DNA of 21,346 nucleotides from a virus, in IMG/VR virus record IMGVR_UViG_3300025889_016109, positions 1 to 21,346 of that record, one strand, 5' to 3'. Under the pieces are notes generated by a model. That model made no database searches. It saw only the letters and a list, made by a program, of their open reading frames with translations, and was not told the DNA's origin. Shown in pieces: positions 1-6,912 of this stretch. Position 1 is the stretch's first letter, and each line of letters begins with the position of its first letter. The translations under genes and the position numbers were made by a program.

Positions 1-327
1 TCGCCCGCCGGCGCGCGCGGCCTGCGTCAGGTGATGCCGAGCGTTGCCCGCGTGCCGAGCTGGCTCCTGCATGTGCCAGCCATCGGTCGCGCCGAGGGTG
101 ACCGGGTGCTAGCCCGCTGGCGTGCGCGCTGCCGTGGCGATCTAGCCTGCGCGCTGCGGGCGTATGCCTGCGGGAATCGCGGCATTGCCGCAGCCTGCGG
201 CGTCGCATACGCTGCCCGCGTGCTATCGCTCGCAGGGGGCCGCCATGCTGATCGCTCTAGTCTCTACCGTGGTCGTACTGGCCGCCGCCTGCGTCGTGCT
301 GCACATGCGCTCGCGTCTGCTCGGTGA
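1..327 (+). CDS. Lytic transglycosylase, SLT family (C-terminal part, truncated by window edge)
   Basis: The frame is open from base 1, so the N-terminus, including the expected catalytic Glu, lies outside the window. The visible part begins SPAGARGLRQVMPSVAR, the classic stretch that follows the catalytic Glu/Ser region in soluble lytic transglycosylases (usually GA.GLMQ.MP.TA). It later shows an LRAYACGNRG segment and a CGVAYAARVLSL segment, which match the AYN.G..R and GYA.RVL elements that end this fold. Enzymes of this family cleave the MurNAc-GlcNAc bond of peptidoglycan, forming 1,6-anhydro sugars. Its place directly before a spanin gene suggests a lysis or cell-wall-entry role. The last 83 bases also encode the start of the next gene in another frame, and the C-terminal tail there (RSSLYRGRTGRRLRR) is basic and not family-like. 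The family call is firm, the exact job is not. Confidence 0.82.
   Translation, partial: SPAGARGLRQVMPSVARVPSWLLHVPAIGRAEGDRVLARWRARCRGDLACALRAYACGNRGIAAACGVAYAARVLSLAGGRHADRSSLYRGRTGRRLRRAAHALASAR
234..239 (+). promoter_or_regulatory. Ribosome binding site that sets the spanin start
   Basis: The purine run AGGGGG lies five bases before ATG 245. It supports starting the spanin at 245 rather than at the upstream ATG 164, which would add a 27-residue N-terminus with no signal-anchor character. Confidence 0.6.
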
Positions 328-562
328 GCGGCTCGAGGCGCAATCGATCCGGCTCGCCGACGCCGACCAGCGCGTGCGCGACCTGACCGACGCCCTAGCG
401 TCTGCCCGAGCAATGCTGCTCGACGCCGATCGGCGCGTGGCCGATGAGCGGATCGCCGCTCGGTCTGCCGCGATGGTCGAGGCGCGGATGCGTAGCGACG
501 ATCCGGCCGAGGTGGCCGCCGGCCTAGGGGACGCACTCGATGCGCTGCGCGATCGTCTGTAG
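245..562 (+). CDS. Rz-like inner-membrane spanin (i-spanin) candidate, 105 aa
   Basis: The protein starts with a single hydrophobic segment (residues about 2-20, MLIALVSTVVVLAAACVVL), followed by basic residues and then a long charged helix rich in Ala, Arg, Asp and Glu (about 22-85) with coiled-coil character. It ends in a short helical tail. An N-terminal anchor plus periplasmic coiled coil is the architecture of lambda Rz-type spanins, which span the periplasm and disrupt the outer membrane in the last step of lysis of Gram-negative cells. The start overlaps the transglycosylase gene by 83 bases, and its end overlaps the next gene by 23 bases. The call rests on architecture and context, since spanins have little sequence conservation. 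A generic membrane-anchored coiled-coil protein is the alternative. Confidence 0.6.
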   Translation: MLIALVSTVVVLAAACVVLHMRSRLLGERLEAQSIRLADADQRVRDLTDALASARAMLLDADRRVADERIAARSAAMVEARMRSDDPAEVAAGLGDALDALRDRL

Positions 563-851
563 CGTCCTGCTGCTCTGCGCGCCCGTATGGGCCGCTGCGC
601 CCGTCGGACTGCGAGCCGGCGAGACCGCGCCGCATGATGGTGTGCTGCTCACCCTAGACGACGCCCGAGCCTGTGGACGGGTCGCTACGCTGCTCGGCGA
701 GTGTCAGCGCGACCTAGCCGCGCGCGTGCCGGCCCTGCCGTGTGTGCCGATGCGCGTGGAGGTCCCGCGCGTGTCGTGGTGGCCGGTCGTGGTGGCCGGC
801 GTGGTAGGCATTGCGGCCGGTGGGGCTGCTGTGTGGATGGTGACGCGATGA
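540..851 (+). CDS. Small exported protein with C-terminal membrane anchor, lysis cassette
   Basis: This 103-residue protein has an N-terminal signal peptide (residues 1 to about 19, hydrophobic VCSVLLLCAPVWA, likely cleaved after an A-x-A). A short polar domain follows, containing the segment LRAGETAPHDGVLLTLDDA. A C-terminal transmembrane segment runs from about 80 to 101, starting at SWWPVVVAGVVGIAAGG. The APxDGVLLT motif recurs, from memory, in small uncharacterised phage proteins next to lysis genes. It could be an outer or unimolecular spanin, a lysis regulator or a holin partner. The Cys at the end of LLLC lacks the small residue expected before a lipobox Cys, so a lipoprotein is unlikely. 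The start lies inside the preceding gene (23-base overlap), with a purine run AGGGGA about nine bases upstream. Its last bases overlap the next gene as ATGA. Confidence 0.6.
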   Translation: MRCAIVCSVLLLCAPVWAAAPVGLRAGETAPHDGVLLTLDDARACGRVATLLGECQRDLAARVPALPCVPMRVEVPRVSWWPVVVAGVVGIAAGGAAVWMVTR

Positions 852-1162
852 CCTGTACCACCCACCACAGCGCCTGCGACTGCCGACAGCGCGCCATTGA
901 CGCGAATCTCGGGCGTCTGCTGCTGTCCGATCTGCGGTACAGCATGGGTCGGAGGTCGACCGCGCCGTACAGCTGCGCCCATGGCATCCGGCAGCTCTGG
1001 CACATGTGCGACGAGGCGCATCGTCGGTTCATGCTGCGCGACTTGCGCGAGCAGTTCGAGATGTGGGAGCGCACCGACCGTCAGTGCCCCGGCGTGCTTG
1101 GCGACGATTGCGACGTGCAAACATGGTCTGAGCTTCTGGCTTGGATGGAGGAACAGCGATGA
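848..1162 (+). CDS. Hypothetical Cys/His-rich small protein, 104 aa
   Basis: I do not recognise a family. ATG 848 overlaps the previous stop as ATGA and the end overlaps the next gene as ATGA, so the frame sits in a coupled operon and is very likely real. The N-terminus MTCTTHHSACDC contains three Cys (3, 10, 12) and two His. Further Cys occur at 43, 54, 80 and 88. The rest is predicted helical and charged (RRFMLRDLREQFEMWER, then TWSELLAWMEEQR). There is no signal peptide or membrane segment, so it would be cytoplasmic. The N-terminal Cys/His cluster could bind a metal. No strong ribosome binding site is visible, which fits translation by coupling. Confidence 0.6.
   Translation: MTCTTHHSACDCRQRAIDANLGRLLLSDLRYSMGRRSTAPYSCAHGIRQLWHMCDEAHRRFMLRDLREQFEMWERTDRQCPGVLGDDCDVQTWSELLAWMEEQR
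1147..1152 (+). promoter_or_regulatory. Strong ribosome binding site for the endopeptidase gene
   Basis: GGAGGA lies six bases before ATG 1159. It decides for this ATG over the in-frame TTG at 1141. Confidence 0.7.
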
Positions 1163-1863
1163 GCAAGCAACAAGCACTGACGAACATGAGCGACCGCGCC
1201 GAGGCGTTGATGCGTGGCGACCCCCGGCTTGACGGCGGCTCGCGCGAAGACGTCGTGACGGCATGGCAACGCGCCAACAGCCTCAAGCCCGACGGCTGGC
1301 CCGGCAACGCGACGCTGTCGGCGCTGTGGAGCCGGAACAAGCCAAGCGCCGATGACATCGTCGCCGCCGCCCGCGCCGCCCTAGACTGGCCGCCCGTGAC
1401 CTACAGCATGAGTCGAAACACCGGGATGGGCGAGTCATGGCTCCCCGACAACGGCGCCGGCTACGCGACCGGCGACTGCTCCGACTTCGCGTGCCACTGC
1501 CTCGGCGTGCCAAAAAACCAGACCAACGGTCAGCGCATCACGACTGGAGCGCCGGTCTGGCTCGGAGCCGACGCTATTGCCTCCGGCCATATCGGCCACC
1601 CGCGACCGCTGGCCGATACGCAACCGGGCGATCTCATTGTGTATCCCGGCAAGTGGGAGCGCGGCGAGCGTGTGGCTATCGGCCACGTTGAGGTCTGCTT
1701 TGAGGTGCGCGGCGGGCGCATCGTCACCATCGGCTGCGCGTCGAGCAACGGCAGGCGCAGGAGTCGGTACGACCAGCCGGGCAGCGCCATCGCTAGGGCC
1801 GACAAGACCGACCTCTGGCGTCGGAAGGGGGCTGTTGCTGTGCGGCCCTGGTGGAATGCGTGA
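1159..1863 (+). CDS. Probable endolysin: peptidoglycan-binding-like N-terminus plus NlpC/P60- or CHAP-like cysteine peptidase
   Basis: The protein has 234 residues and no signal peptide. Residues about 31-57 (VVTAWQRAN, then KPDGWPGNATLSALW) resemble a PG_binding_1 repeat (Q..LG...DG..G..T...L). Residues about 104-115 (ATGDCSDFACHC) place a probable nucleophile at Cys107 at the head of a helix. GDLIVYPG at 157-164 and the His in IGHVEV (His176) match the DhxxY and GHV elements of NlpC/P60 and CHAP peptidases, which cut peptide bonds in cell-wall stems or bridges. A third polar residue may lie in GCASSNG (192-198). The gene overlaps the upstream stop as ATGA and has a strong ribosome binding site. 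It ends 14 bases from the convergent gene. The general class is fairly sure; the exact family and cut site are not. Confidence 0.7.
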   Translation: MSKQQALTNMSDRAEALMRGDPRLDGGSREDVVTAWQRANSLKPDGWPGNATLSALWSRNKPSADDIVAAARAALDWPPVTYSMSRNTGMGESWLPDNGAGYATGDCSDFACHCLGVPKNQTNGQRITTGAPVWLGADAIASGHIGHPRPLADTQPGDLIVYPGKWERGERVAIGHVEVCFEVRGGRIVTIGCASSNGRRRSRYDQPGSAIARADKTDLWRRKGAVAVRPWWNA

Positions 1864-1877
1864 AGCGCCGGCAACCG

Positions 1878-2225
1878 CTAGTCGTCGCCGTCGTAAGCAC
1901 GCACGATCCGCTCGGCCCACGCGCGCCCGGCATCACCGCCCCACAGTAGCCACGCGATCCAGCCCGCCGACGGATTCGACCGCGAGCCCCAGCCCGCCGC
2001 GCTGCGGTCGCTGGCATGGCGGGCGAAATAGCCGCGCATACGCCGGATGGTCTCGATCGGGATGTCGCGACCCGAGGCGATCGCCGTGGCCCGCGCTACG
2101 CCAGAGCCAATGCCCTGCTCACCGGCTTCCTGTGTCGTCAGGCCACCACGGCCGAAGCGCCGACGGAGCTCAAGACCGAGGCGCGCTGCTGCGCGCATCT
2201 GCGCGGTCGTGCGGAAGCTAGGCAT
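1878..2225 (-). CDS. Small conserved phage protein with R(x)RM..YFARH...IAWLLWGGDAGRAW signature, 115 aa
   Basis: The start is taken at ATG 2225, which overlaps the upstream stop by eight bases. The longer frame to 2303 would lie inside the holin-like gene. Residues in the first half are basic and helical (AAARLGLELRRRFGRGGLT). They are followed by GSGVARATAIASGRDIPIET, then IRRMRGYFARHASD and GWIAWLLWGGDAGRAWAERI. From memory, this combination of an RM..FF.RH helix and a WLLWGGDAG..W end occurs in small proteins, or as a domain, in many phages without a firm function; it sometimes sits near head or tail genes. It is the last gene of the leftward operon. A nucleic-acid-binding or virion role are both possible. 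The gene is real with good confidence, its function is open. Confidence 0.6.
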   Translation of the reverse strand: MPSFRTTAQMRAAARLGLELRRRFGRGGLTTQEAGEQGIGSGVARATAIASGRDIPIETIRRMRGYFARHASDRSAAGWGSRSNPSAGWIAWLLWGGDAGRAWAERIVRAYDGDD

Positions 2226-2523
2226 CGCCGGCCCGCCGCTTGATCGCCGCCACCGTAGCCCGGCGCACGCTCGGCCAGAGCTGCGGCCCGACGATGCCGC
2301 CACAGCCGCCCCACACTGCCGCCTCAGCGCCGCCGAGCAGGTAGCCCGCGCCAGCCGCTGCGCCGATGGCCGCGAGCTGCGACGCGACGAGATTGGCGAC
2401 GTCTGCCCACCTGGGGAACGCCACGCCGGCCTCGTCTCGAAGCCGATGGTGCAGCCCGACGACGACCGCGCCGAGCTGCGACGCTAGGACGCCGGCCGCC
2501 ACGTACTCCGCGATCTGCATCAT
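2218..2523 (-). CDS. Holin-like small membrane protein, 101 aa
   Basis: Two hydrophobic stretches are visible: residues about 4-23 (IAEYVAAGVLASQLGAVVVG) and about 50-75 (LAAIGAAAGAGYLLGG and following). They are separated by a polar segment with basic and acidic residues, and the C-terminus is short and strongly basic (RRATVAAIKRR). Small size, two membrane spans and a positive tail are holin features. A holin forms the timed inner-membrane holes that let endolysin out. The first ATG overlaps the previous stop as ATGA, and the upstream neighbour is an XhlA-like protein, a common holin companion. No family signature is certain, so another small membrane protein cannot be excluded. Confidence 0.55.
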   Translation of the reverse strand: MMQIAEYVAAGVLASQLGAVVVGLHHRLRDEAGVAFPRWADVANLVASQLAAIGAAAGAGYLLGGAEAAVWGGCGGIVGPQLWPSVRRATVAAIKRRAGDA

Positions 2524-2843
2524 CGCCGCCCCCCGAGGGCCGCGAGCTGCTGGCCCTGCTGCTCGATCGTCGCGCGCATCTGACCGTGTGCCGCGCGATT
2601 GGCCGCCAGCTCTGTCGCGTGGTCGTCGATCCGCCGCGTGGTCGCCGTGTGCCGCTCCTCGCTCCGGGCCGCGTGTGCCTGTAGGTGCGAGTCAATGCGG
2701 CCGATCATGCCCTCGAGGCGCGCGGCCGTGGCCTGCTGGTCGAGCTCCAGGCCCTTCAACCGGTCCGAGAGCTTCCAGAGCACTCCGCCCGCCGAGAGCA
2801 GCGCGGCGGCAACCTGGATCAGCGTATCGATCGACACGTTCAC
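2520..2843 (-). CDS. XhlA-like membrane-anchored coiled-coil protein, 107 aa
   Basis: The protein starts at GTG 2843, overlapping the upstream stop as GTGA, with a GGAG ribosome binding site about six bases before it. The GTG at 2879 would lie inside the upstream gene and lacks such a site. Residues about 4-22 form a weak hydrophobic segment (SIDTLIQVAAALLSAGGVLW). A long helix follows with heptad character (LSDRLKGLELDQQATAARL, then IGRIDSHLQAHAARSEER, and onward to QQGQQLAALGG). The layout matches haemolysin XhlA-type phage proteins, except that XhlA usually carries its membrane segment near the C-terminus. It could act with the holin encoded next to it. A tail or lysis-regulatory coiled-coil protein is the alternative. 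Confidence 0.45.
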   Translation of the reverse strand: MNVSIDTLIQVAAALLSAGGVLWKLSDRLKGLELDQQATAARLEGMIGRIDSHLQAHAARSEERHTATTRRIDDHATELAANRAAHGQMRATIEQQGQQLAALGGRR

Positions 2844-3412
2844 AGCGACTCCAGATCCGCGACCGTTGCTCCGGTCCACACTGTGATCGCCGCTCCGGTC
2901 TCCACCTCGACGGCCTCAGTCTGCGCCGATATTGCCGGGACCAGTGCCGCTTGTCGATCAAGATTGGCGGTCGGTGTCGCGACGATGGCGGGGGAGGTTG
3001 TGGAGAGGAACGAGAACCCAGGATACAGCGAAGGCCACGCGAAAAAACCGAACGTGCCGGCGGGCTTTGAGCCCCTGATTACCACGCCGTCCGAGTCAAA
3101 ATCGTAAATAGGTTCCTTGTTGTAGGTAGTGCCGCCGCTGGGGTTGTGTGTCTCAAATATCGTCGAATCCGCTCGCAGATACGCCGCCCCCGGCGCGCAC
3201 CGAACTAGCGCCGTGCGCTGGTAGCCGGCCAGATTGGCGGCCATCGCACACCCGACGTACGGCAGCGTCAGCACCTGGACCGGCCATGCGTCCGCGCTGG
3301 CGAGCAGAGCCGCCGCCGCTGGCCGCGTCCACAGCTCGGGGTACTGCGGAGGCTGCACCAGCGGATCGGCCGGGTCGGCGTCGTGCAGGTCTTGCAGGTA
3401 GGTCTTCCGCAT
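2840..3412 (-). CDS. Tail-tip or fibre-region protein, unrecognised, 190 aa
   Basis: I do not recognise a family. The start ATG 3412 follows the upstream stop by three bases and has GGAGG eight bases before it. The N-terminal part is helical with several Trp and Pro residues (YPELWTRPAAAALLASADAW). The second half (about 75-190) is rich in Ser, Thr, Gly and aromatic residues typical of beta-structured tail proteins (SGGTTYNKEPIYDFDSDG, then FFAWPSLYPGFSFLST). Part of the gene (3041..3170) has clearly lower GC than its surroundings: 69 of 130 bases are G or C. That may mark exchanged sequence, as is common at receptor-binding ends of tails. Position at the end of the tail module supports a tip role, which is inference. 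Confidence 0.55.
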   Translation of the reverse strand: MRKTYLQDLHDADPADPLVQPPQYPELWTRPAAAALLASADAWPVQVLTLPYVGCAMAANLAGYQRTALVRCAPGAAYLRADSTIFETHNPSGGTTYNKEPIYDFDSDGVVIRGSKPAGTFGFFAWPSLYPGFSFLSTTSPAIVATPTANLDRQAALVPAISAQTEAVEVETGAAITVWTGATVADLESL

Positions 3413-3415
3413 GTG

Positions 3416-4417
3416 CTACGCCTCCGGCCAGATGCACAGCCCGTGCAGATAGGTGGTGCCGCTGCCGCCGTTCCTGATCTCGATCTCGGCATCGACGTAG
3501 GCCTCGATGCCCGTGCTGGCCGGCGTGACCGTGATCGTGCCGCTCTCGGTCTGCGCCGTGGCGTCGAGCGTCACGCTAGCAGCATCGACGCCCGAGAGCC
3601 GCACCGTGATGACGTCCGAGACCGGGCCTGTGCTGCTGTGCTCCGCGATGGCGCGGACCTTGAGCTGAGTCGGGCCGCCGTAGCCGGGAAGACGGATCCG
3701 AGCCGAGCCAAGCCGCCAGACACCGACTCCTGTCGCCGCTGCCGACTTGGCAGGGTGATTGGTGCGATCGTTGATCTCGCAGACCAGCGACAGACCGCAT
3801 TGAAGCCGATCGTGCCAGACCGCCAGCGGCGATCGGCGGCAGCGGTCGAGGAACTCCTGATGGATCGGCGCGCCGGCCGCGCCCTCTAAGATCCCGTCGT
3901 CATAGGCCACGAAGCCGGACGGCTGCACGCCTGCCGGGACCGACGTGGGGCGTGGGTAGACCACCAGCGCCTGTGGGAAGAACGCGCTAGCGCTCGACAG
4001 CGTGACACGTAGCGCGCGCGACCCGGCCGGGATCGCTGGCAGCGAGTCTTGGAAGATGCCGCTACCGGTCGGCGGCCCGGTATAGCTGCCGAGCGACGTC
4101 CACCCTACAGCGCCGAGCGCGCCCGTCGCGCTGTATTCGTAGGTCCGCGTCACCGTGAACAGCGGCGAGAACTGCGCCAGCTCGGCGAAATAGGGCAGAC
4201 CGTCTGCGCTCGGCGAGATCGGGATGACATACTGCGCCGAGGTGACGCCCGCGTGATACTCGTTCGCAGGCATCGCCTGAATGTGAGGCGGCTGATGATA
4301 GAGCCAAACTGCGTTGATATTCCGCATGATTGTCCGCAACGGCTCGACCGCCAGAGGCGGCAACACGAACGCCGACAACGGCAGGATCTCAGCCTGCGAT
4401 GGACTCGGCCGCGTCAT
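3416..4417 (-). CDS. Tail-tip or baseplate-associated protein, unrecognised, 333 aa
   Basis: No family is recognised. The start ATG 4417 overlaps the upstream stop as ATGA, with GGAGGAG about ten bases before it. The composition is beta-rich. A region near residues 95-165 (VGWTSLGSYTGPP, then IPAGSRALRVTLSSASAFF) looks like a beta-sandwich. The C-terminal 100 residues (SVTLDATAQTESGTITVTP and ending YLHGLCIWPEA) are also repetitive beta strands. The middle holds an unusual Arg/Cys-rich stretch (FLDRCRRSPLAVWHDRLQC). There are no membrane segments. Between the giant hub protein and the lysis genes, a tail fibre, tip or receptor-binding role is the simplest reading. Confidence 0.55.
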   Translation of the reverse strand: MTRPSPSQAEILPLSAFVLPPLAVEPLRTIMRNINAVWLYHQPPHIQAMPANEYHAGVTSAQYVIPISPSADGLPYFAELAQFSPLFTVTRTYEYSATGALGAVGWTSLGSYTGPPTGSGIFQDSLPAIPAGSRALRVTLSSASAFFPQALVVYPRPTSVPAGVQPSGFVAYDDGILEGAAGAPIHQEFLDRCRRSPLAVWHDRLQCGLSLVCEINDRTNHPAKSAAATGVGVWRLGSARIRLPGYGGPTQLKVRAIAEHSSTGPVSDVITVRLSGVDAASVTLDATAQTESGTITVTPASTGIEAYVDAEIEIRNGGSGTTYLHGLCIWPEA

Positions 4418-6912
4418 GTCCAGGCTCCTCCGTCGTCAGCGTGCGCGAACTGCTCCTGATAGCCGGTGCTCGCGCCATACTCCGGGATCGTCGCGTAGGT
4501 CGTGCCGGGGACCGGCGTGAGCGCGCCAATGATGCCCGAGATCGCCAGCCTGCACGCCGTGCCGGTGTCAGTCACTCCCGAGACGCTCGCCACGTTGCCG
4601 ACGCTCTCGACGGTGCCGGGTGTGTAGAGCACGAGGTCAAACGACCCGTCCCGCTCATAGGTCGCCGAAAAATGGCCGTACCAACCGCGCGCGACCTCGA
4701 TGTAGCTGCCGGCGCTGTAGGCCGTGATCACCATCGCCGGGGCAAGCGCCCGCGACACGACCGTGGCCGACGCCGCCACCGTCAGACGCACCGCGCCAGA
4801 GCGCAAATCGACCTCGCGCCCGAGCACGACCGCCGATCCGTTGTAGCCGCTCTGCCCGGTCTGCCAGTCGTAGATCGCCGGGTGCGTGATGTCGAGCTCG
4901 ACCACGTCGCCGGGGTAGGCGTCGATCTGCTGCGAGACGCGGATCGCCATCGTCTGGATCGACGGCTGCGCGGCGAGGTAGGCCGCCACCGCTGGCGTCG
5001 CGCTGGCATAGAGACCATCACGATCCGCGCTGGGGATGCTCCACGACTGCTCGACCGTGCCGTAGACGTCGGCGGCGGCCTGATCGGTGTAGGTGATCTC
5101 GGCGTCGTTGGTGAGCTGCAACCGGATCAGATTCTGCGGCCGTGCGCGTGGCAGCACCTCCACCGGTGACTCGGTGAGCGCTAGCAGGTCCGCAGATGTG
5201 ATCGACACAGCGCCGCCAGAGCCGCCGAGCGCCGTCTTGACGCATGCGATCTTGATCTGCCTGTAGCTGTCGCCGACGTCGGGACGCGCGACCAGCGCCA
5301 GCCCCGAGAGCGCCAGCACGCCGCCGAAGATCTCCGCGACCGACCGCGCACCGGTCTCGACCTCGGCCTGCCACGCCGATAGCCAGCCGTCGCCGAGCAG
5401 CGCGAACGACGCCTGATTGACGCGATCCGTCGTCAGCCCGTAGCCCTGCGCGCGGGGAAGCGTGTCATAGGTCGGATCGCGGAGCGCCGTCGTGCCGCTG
5501 CTGTGCAGGTGCCGCAGCACCACATCGCCGAGCGCGCCCGCGACCGAGTACCGCACGCGCGCGTCGCGCCCGATCGGGCTCGATTGCGTGTCGGTGAGGT
5601 CGGCGGCGCTGAACTGGCCGACGTACAACCGCCCCGCCGTGACCGCTGCGAGCTGCGCCGTCAGCGTGCCGATGCCCTCAATCTCTAGCGTCACCGGAGC
5701 CGACACCGACGCCGGCGCGCCCTCGTCTAGATCGACTGTCAGCCCGTAGATCCCGCCGCCGCTCTGTGCTTTCGGCTCGTCCGGTGCCGACCACGTCACC
5801 CACGGCAGCGGGATCACAATATCGACGCCCGCGACCTGCTGCGCCTGGATGTACGTCCAAACGACCTGGGGCTGCGAGCCGGTGGGGTAGATCCTGATCT
5901 CGTCGCCGCTGACCTGCGGATCGATCGTCACCTGCATACGGTAGCCCGCCGCGTCTGCCACCCACTCCCACGCCTGGACATGGCCGCCGCCTGGGATTGC
6001 CGACGTCAACGCCGAGACCACGGCCGCGCGGAGCTCCGCGCCGGTGTAGGCCGTGCCGGCCGCGAGCAGCGCGTACGGCTGCACCGAGTAGGATTCTGTC
6101 CACGACAGAGCCCCGCCTGTGTAGCGCTGGATCGTCATGCCGTGTGTTGTCGCCGGGTCGATGACGTAGCGGGCCTCGGTGTCAATGACCTTGCCGCTGG
6201 CCTCGGCCTGCAACGCGCGGTCGAGCCGCCGATCGAGCGCCGACGCCTCGAACCGGAACCCTCCCGCGATCCGCTGCGGGCCTTCCTCGATGTAGCCGCG
6301 CCAGACGCATAGCACGTTGCCGGCGTCGCCCCACTGCGAGCCCGGCACATAGCCGCCAGGATCGACGGCGAGCGCCCATAGCGTGACCTCGCGGCCGATC
6401 CACCATCGTGGCGCGTTGGTGACGATGCCCGACGCGCTGCCCGGCGTGTGCGCGTACGCCTTGGCCGCGCGGGTGCAGCCCGTGAACGACGTCGCGGTCT
6501 TGCCGGTGTACGTCACGCGCTCGACGCCGAGCCATAGCGCGCCGGTCGCCGGCCAGCCTGCCGTTGAGTCCACCGCGATCGTCGTGGCCGTCGCCGACAG
6601 CGCCGACGTGAGCCGCGCCGTGTGCGTCGGTGCTAGCAGCGCGGAGCGCACCGCTGCGGTGTCGAGCAGCGCGAAGCCCAGCGACAGCCCGACGCCGATC
6701 CCGCTCGCGCGGTCGATGCTGCTGCCAACCGGGCCGGAGTCGTCGATCACTAGCGCGCCGTCCTCGGACGCGTAGGCGGCGAACGGGCCCGCGCCCGGTA
6801 GCGCCAAGCCCGACACGCGCTCGGACCAGACCGTCGGGATGCCCTCGATCGTCAGAGCGTAGACCACGCCCCACCCATAGGGCTGCGCTGCGTAGAGCTC
6901 CGGCAGACTCAT
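4414..6912 (-). CDS. Large tail hub/baseplate protein, 832 aa
   Basis: This is the largest gene here. Residues about 105-150 carry a phage tail motif, TTIAVDSTAGWP then GVERVTYTGKTATSFTGCTR, which resembles the recurrent V.ST.GFP..G...I..E...YTG...TFTG..RG sequences of phage tail and baseplate proteins. The rest is alternating strands without membrane segments. A middle part (about 390-560) and a later part with ITYTDQAAADVYGTVEQSWS and AYPGDVVELDITHPA resemble hub proteins that form the central ring at the tail tip. The gene overlaps both neighbours as ATGA. Following two proteins that come after the tape measure, it would correspond to the tail-associated hub (gp27-like or Tal-like). No lytic domain is evident. 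The hub role is inferred from order and size. Confidence 0.6.
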   Translation of the reverse strand: MSLPELYAAQPYGWGVVYALTIEGIPTVWSERVSGLALPGAGPFAAYASEDGALVIDDSGPVGSSIDRASGIGVGLSLGFALLDTAAVRSALLAPTHTARLTSALSATATTIAVDSTAGWPATGALWLGVERVTYTGKTATSFTGCTRAAKAYAHTPGSASGIVTNAPRWWIGREVTLWALAVDPGGYVPGSQWGDAGNVLCVWRGYIEEGPQRIAGGFRFEASALDRRLDRALQAEASGKVIDTEARYVIDPATTHGMTIQRYTGGALSWTESYSVQPYALLAAGTAYTGAELRAAVVSALTSAIPGGGHVQAWEWVADAAGYRMQVTIDPQVSGDEIRIYPTGSQPQVVWTYIQAQQVAGVDIVIPLPWVTWSAPDEPKAQSGGGIYGLTVDLDEGAPASVSAPVTLEIEGIGTLTAQLAAVTAGRLYVGQFSAADLTDTQSSPIGRDARVRYSVAGALGDVVLRHLHSSGTTALRDPTYDTLPRAQGYGLTTDRVNQASFALLGDGWLSAWQAEVETGARSVAEIFGGVLALSGLALVARPDVGDSYRQIKIACVKTALGGSGGAVSITSADLLALTESPVEVLPRARPQNLIRLQLTNDAEITYTDQAAADVYGTVEQSWSIPSADRDGLYASATPAVAAYLAAQPSIQTMAIRVSQQIDAYPGDVVELDITHPAIYDWQTGQSGYNGSAVVLGREVDLRSGAVRLTVAASATVVSRALAPAMVITAYSAGSYIEVARGWYGHFSATYERDGSFDLVLYTPGTVESVGNVASVSGVTDTGTACRLAISGIIGALTPVPGTTYATIPEYGASTGYQEQFAHADDGGAWT

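Noticed and set aside
1864-1877. Possible bidirectional terminator between convergent genes
   Set aside because: The 14 bases contain no stem with a T run on either side.
4330-5169. 279-codon open frame on the plus strand opposite the hub gene
   Set aside because: It is an antisense frame with Arg/His/Asp-rich composition and no domain features.
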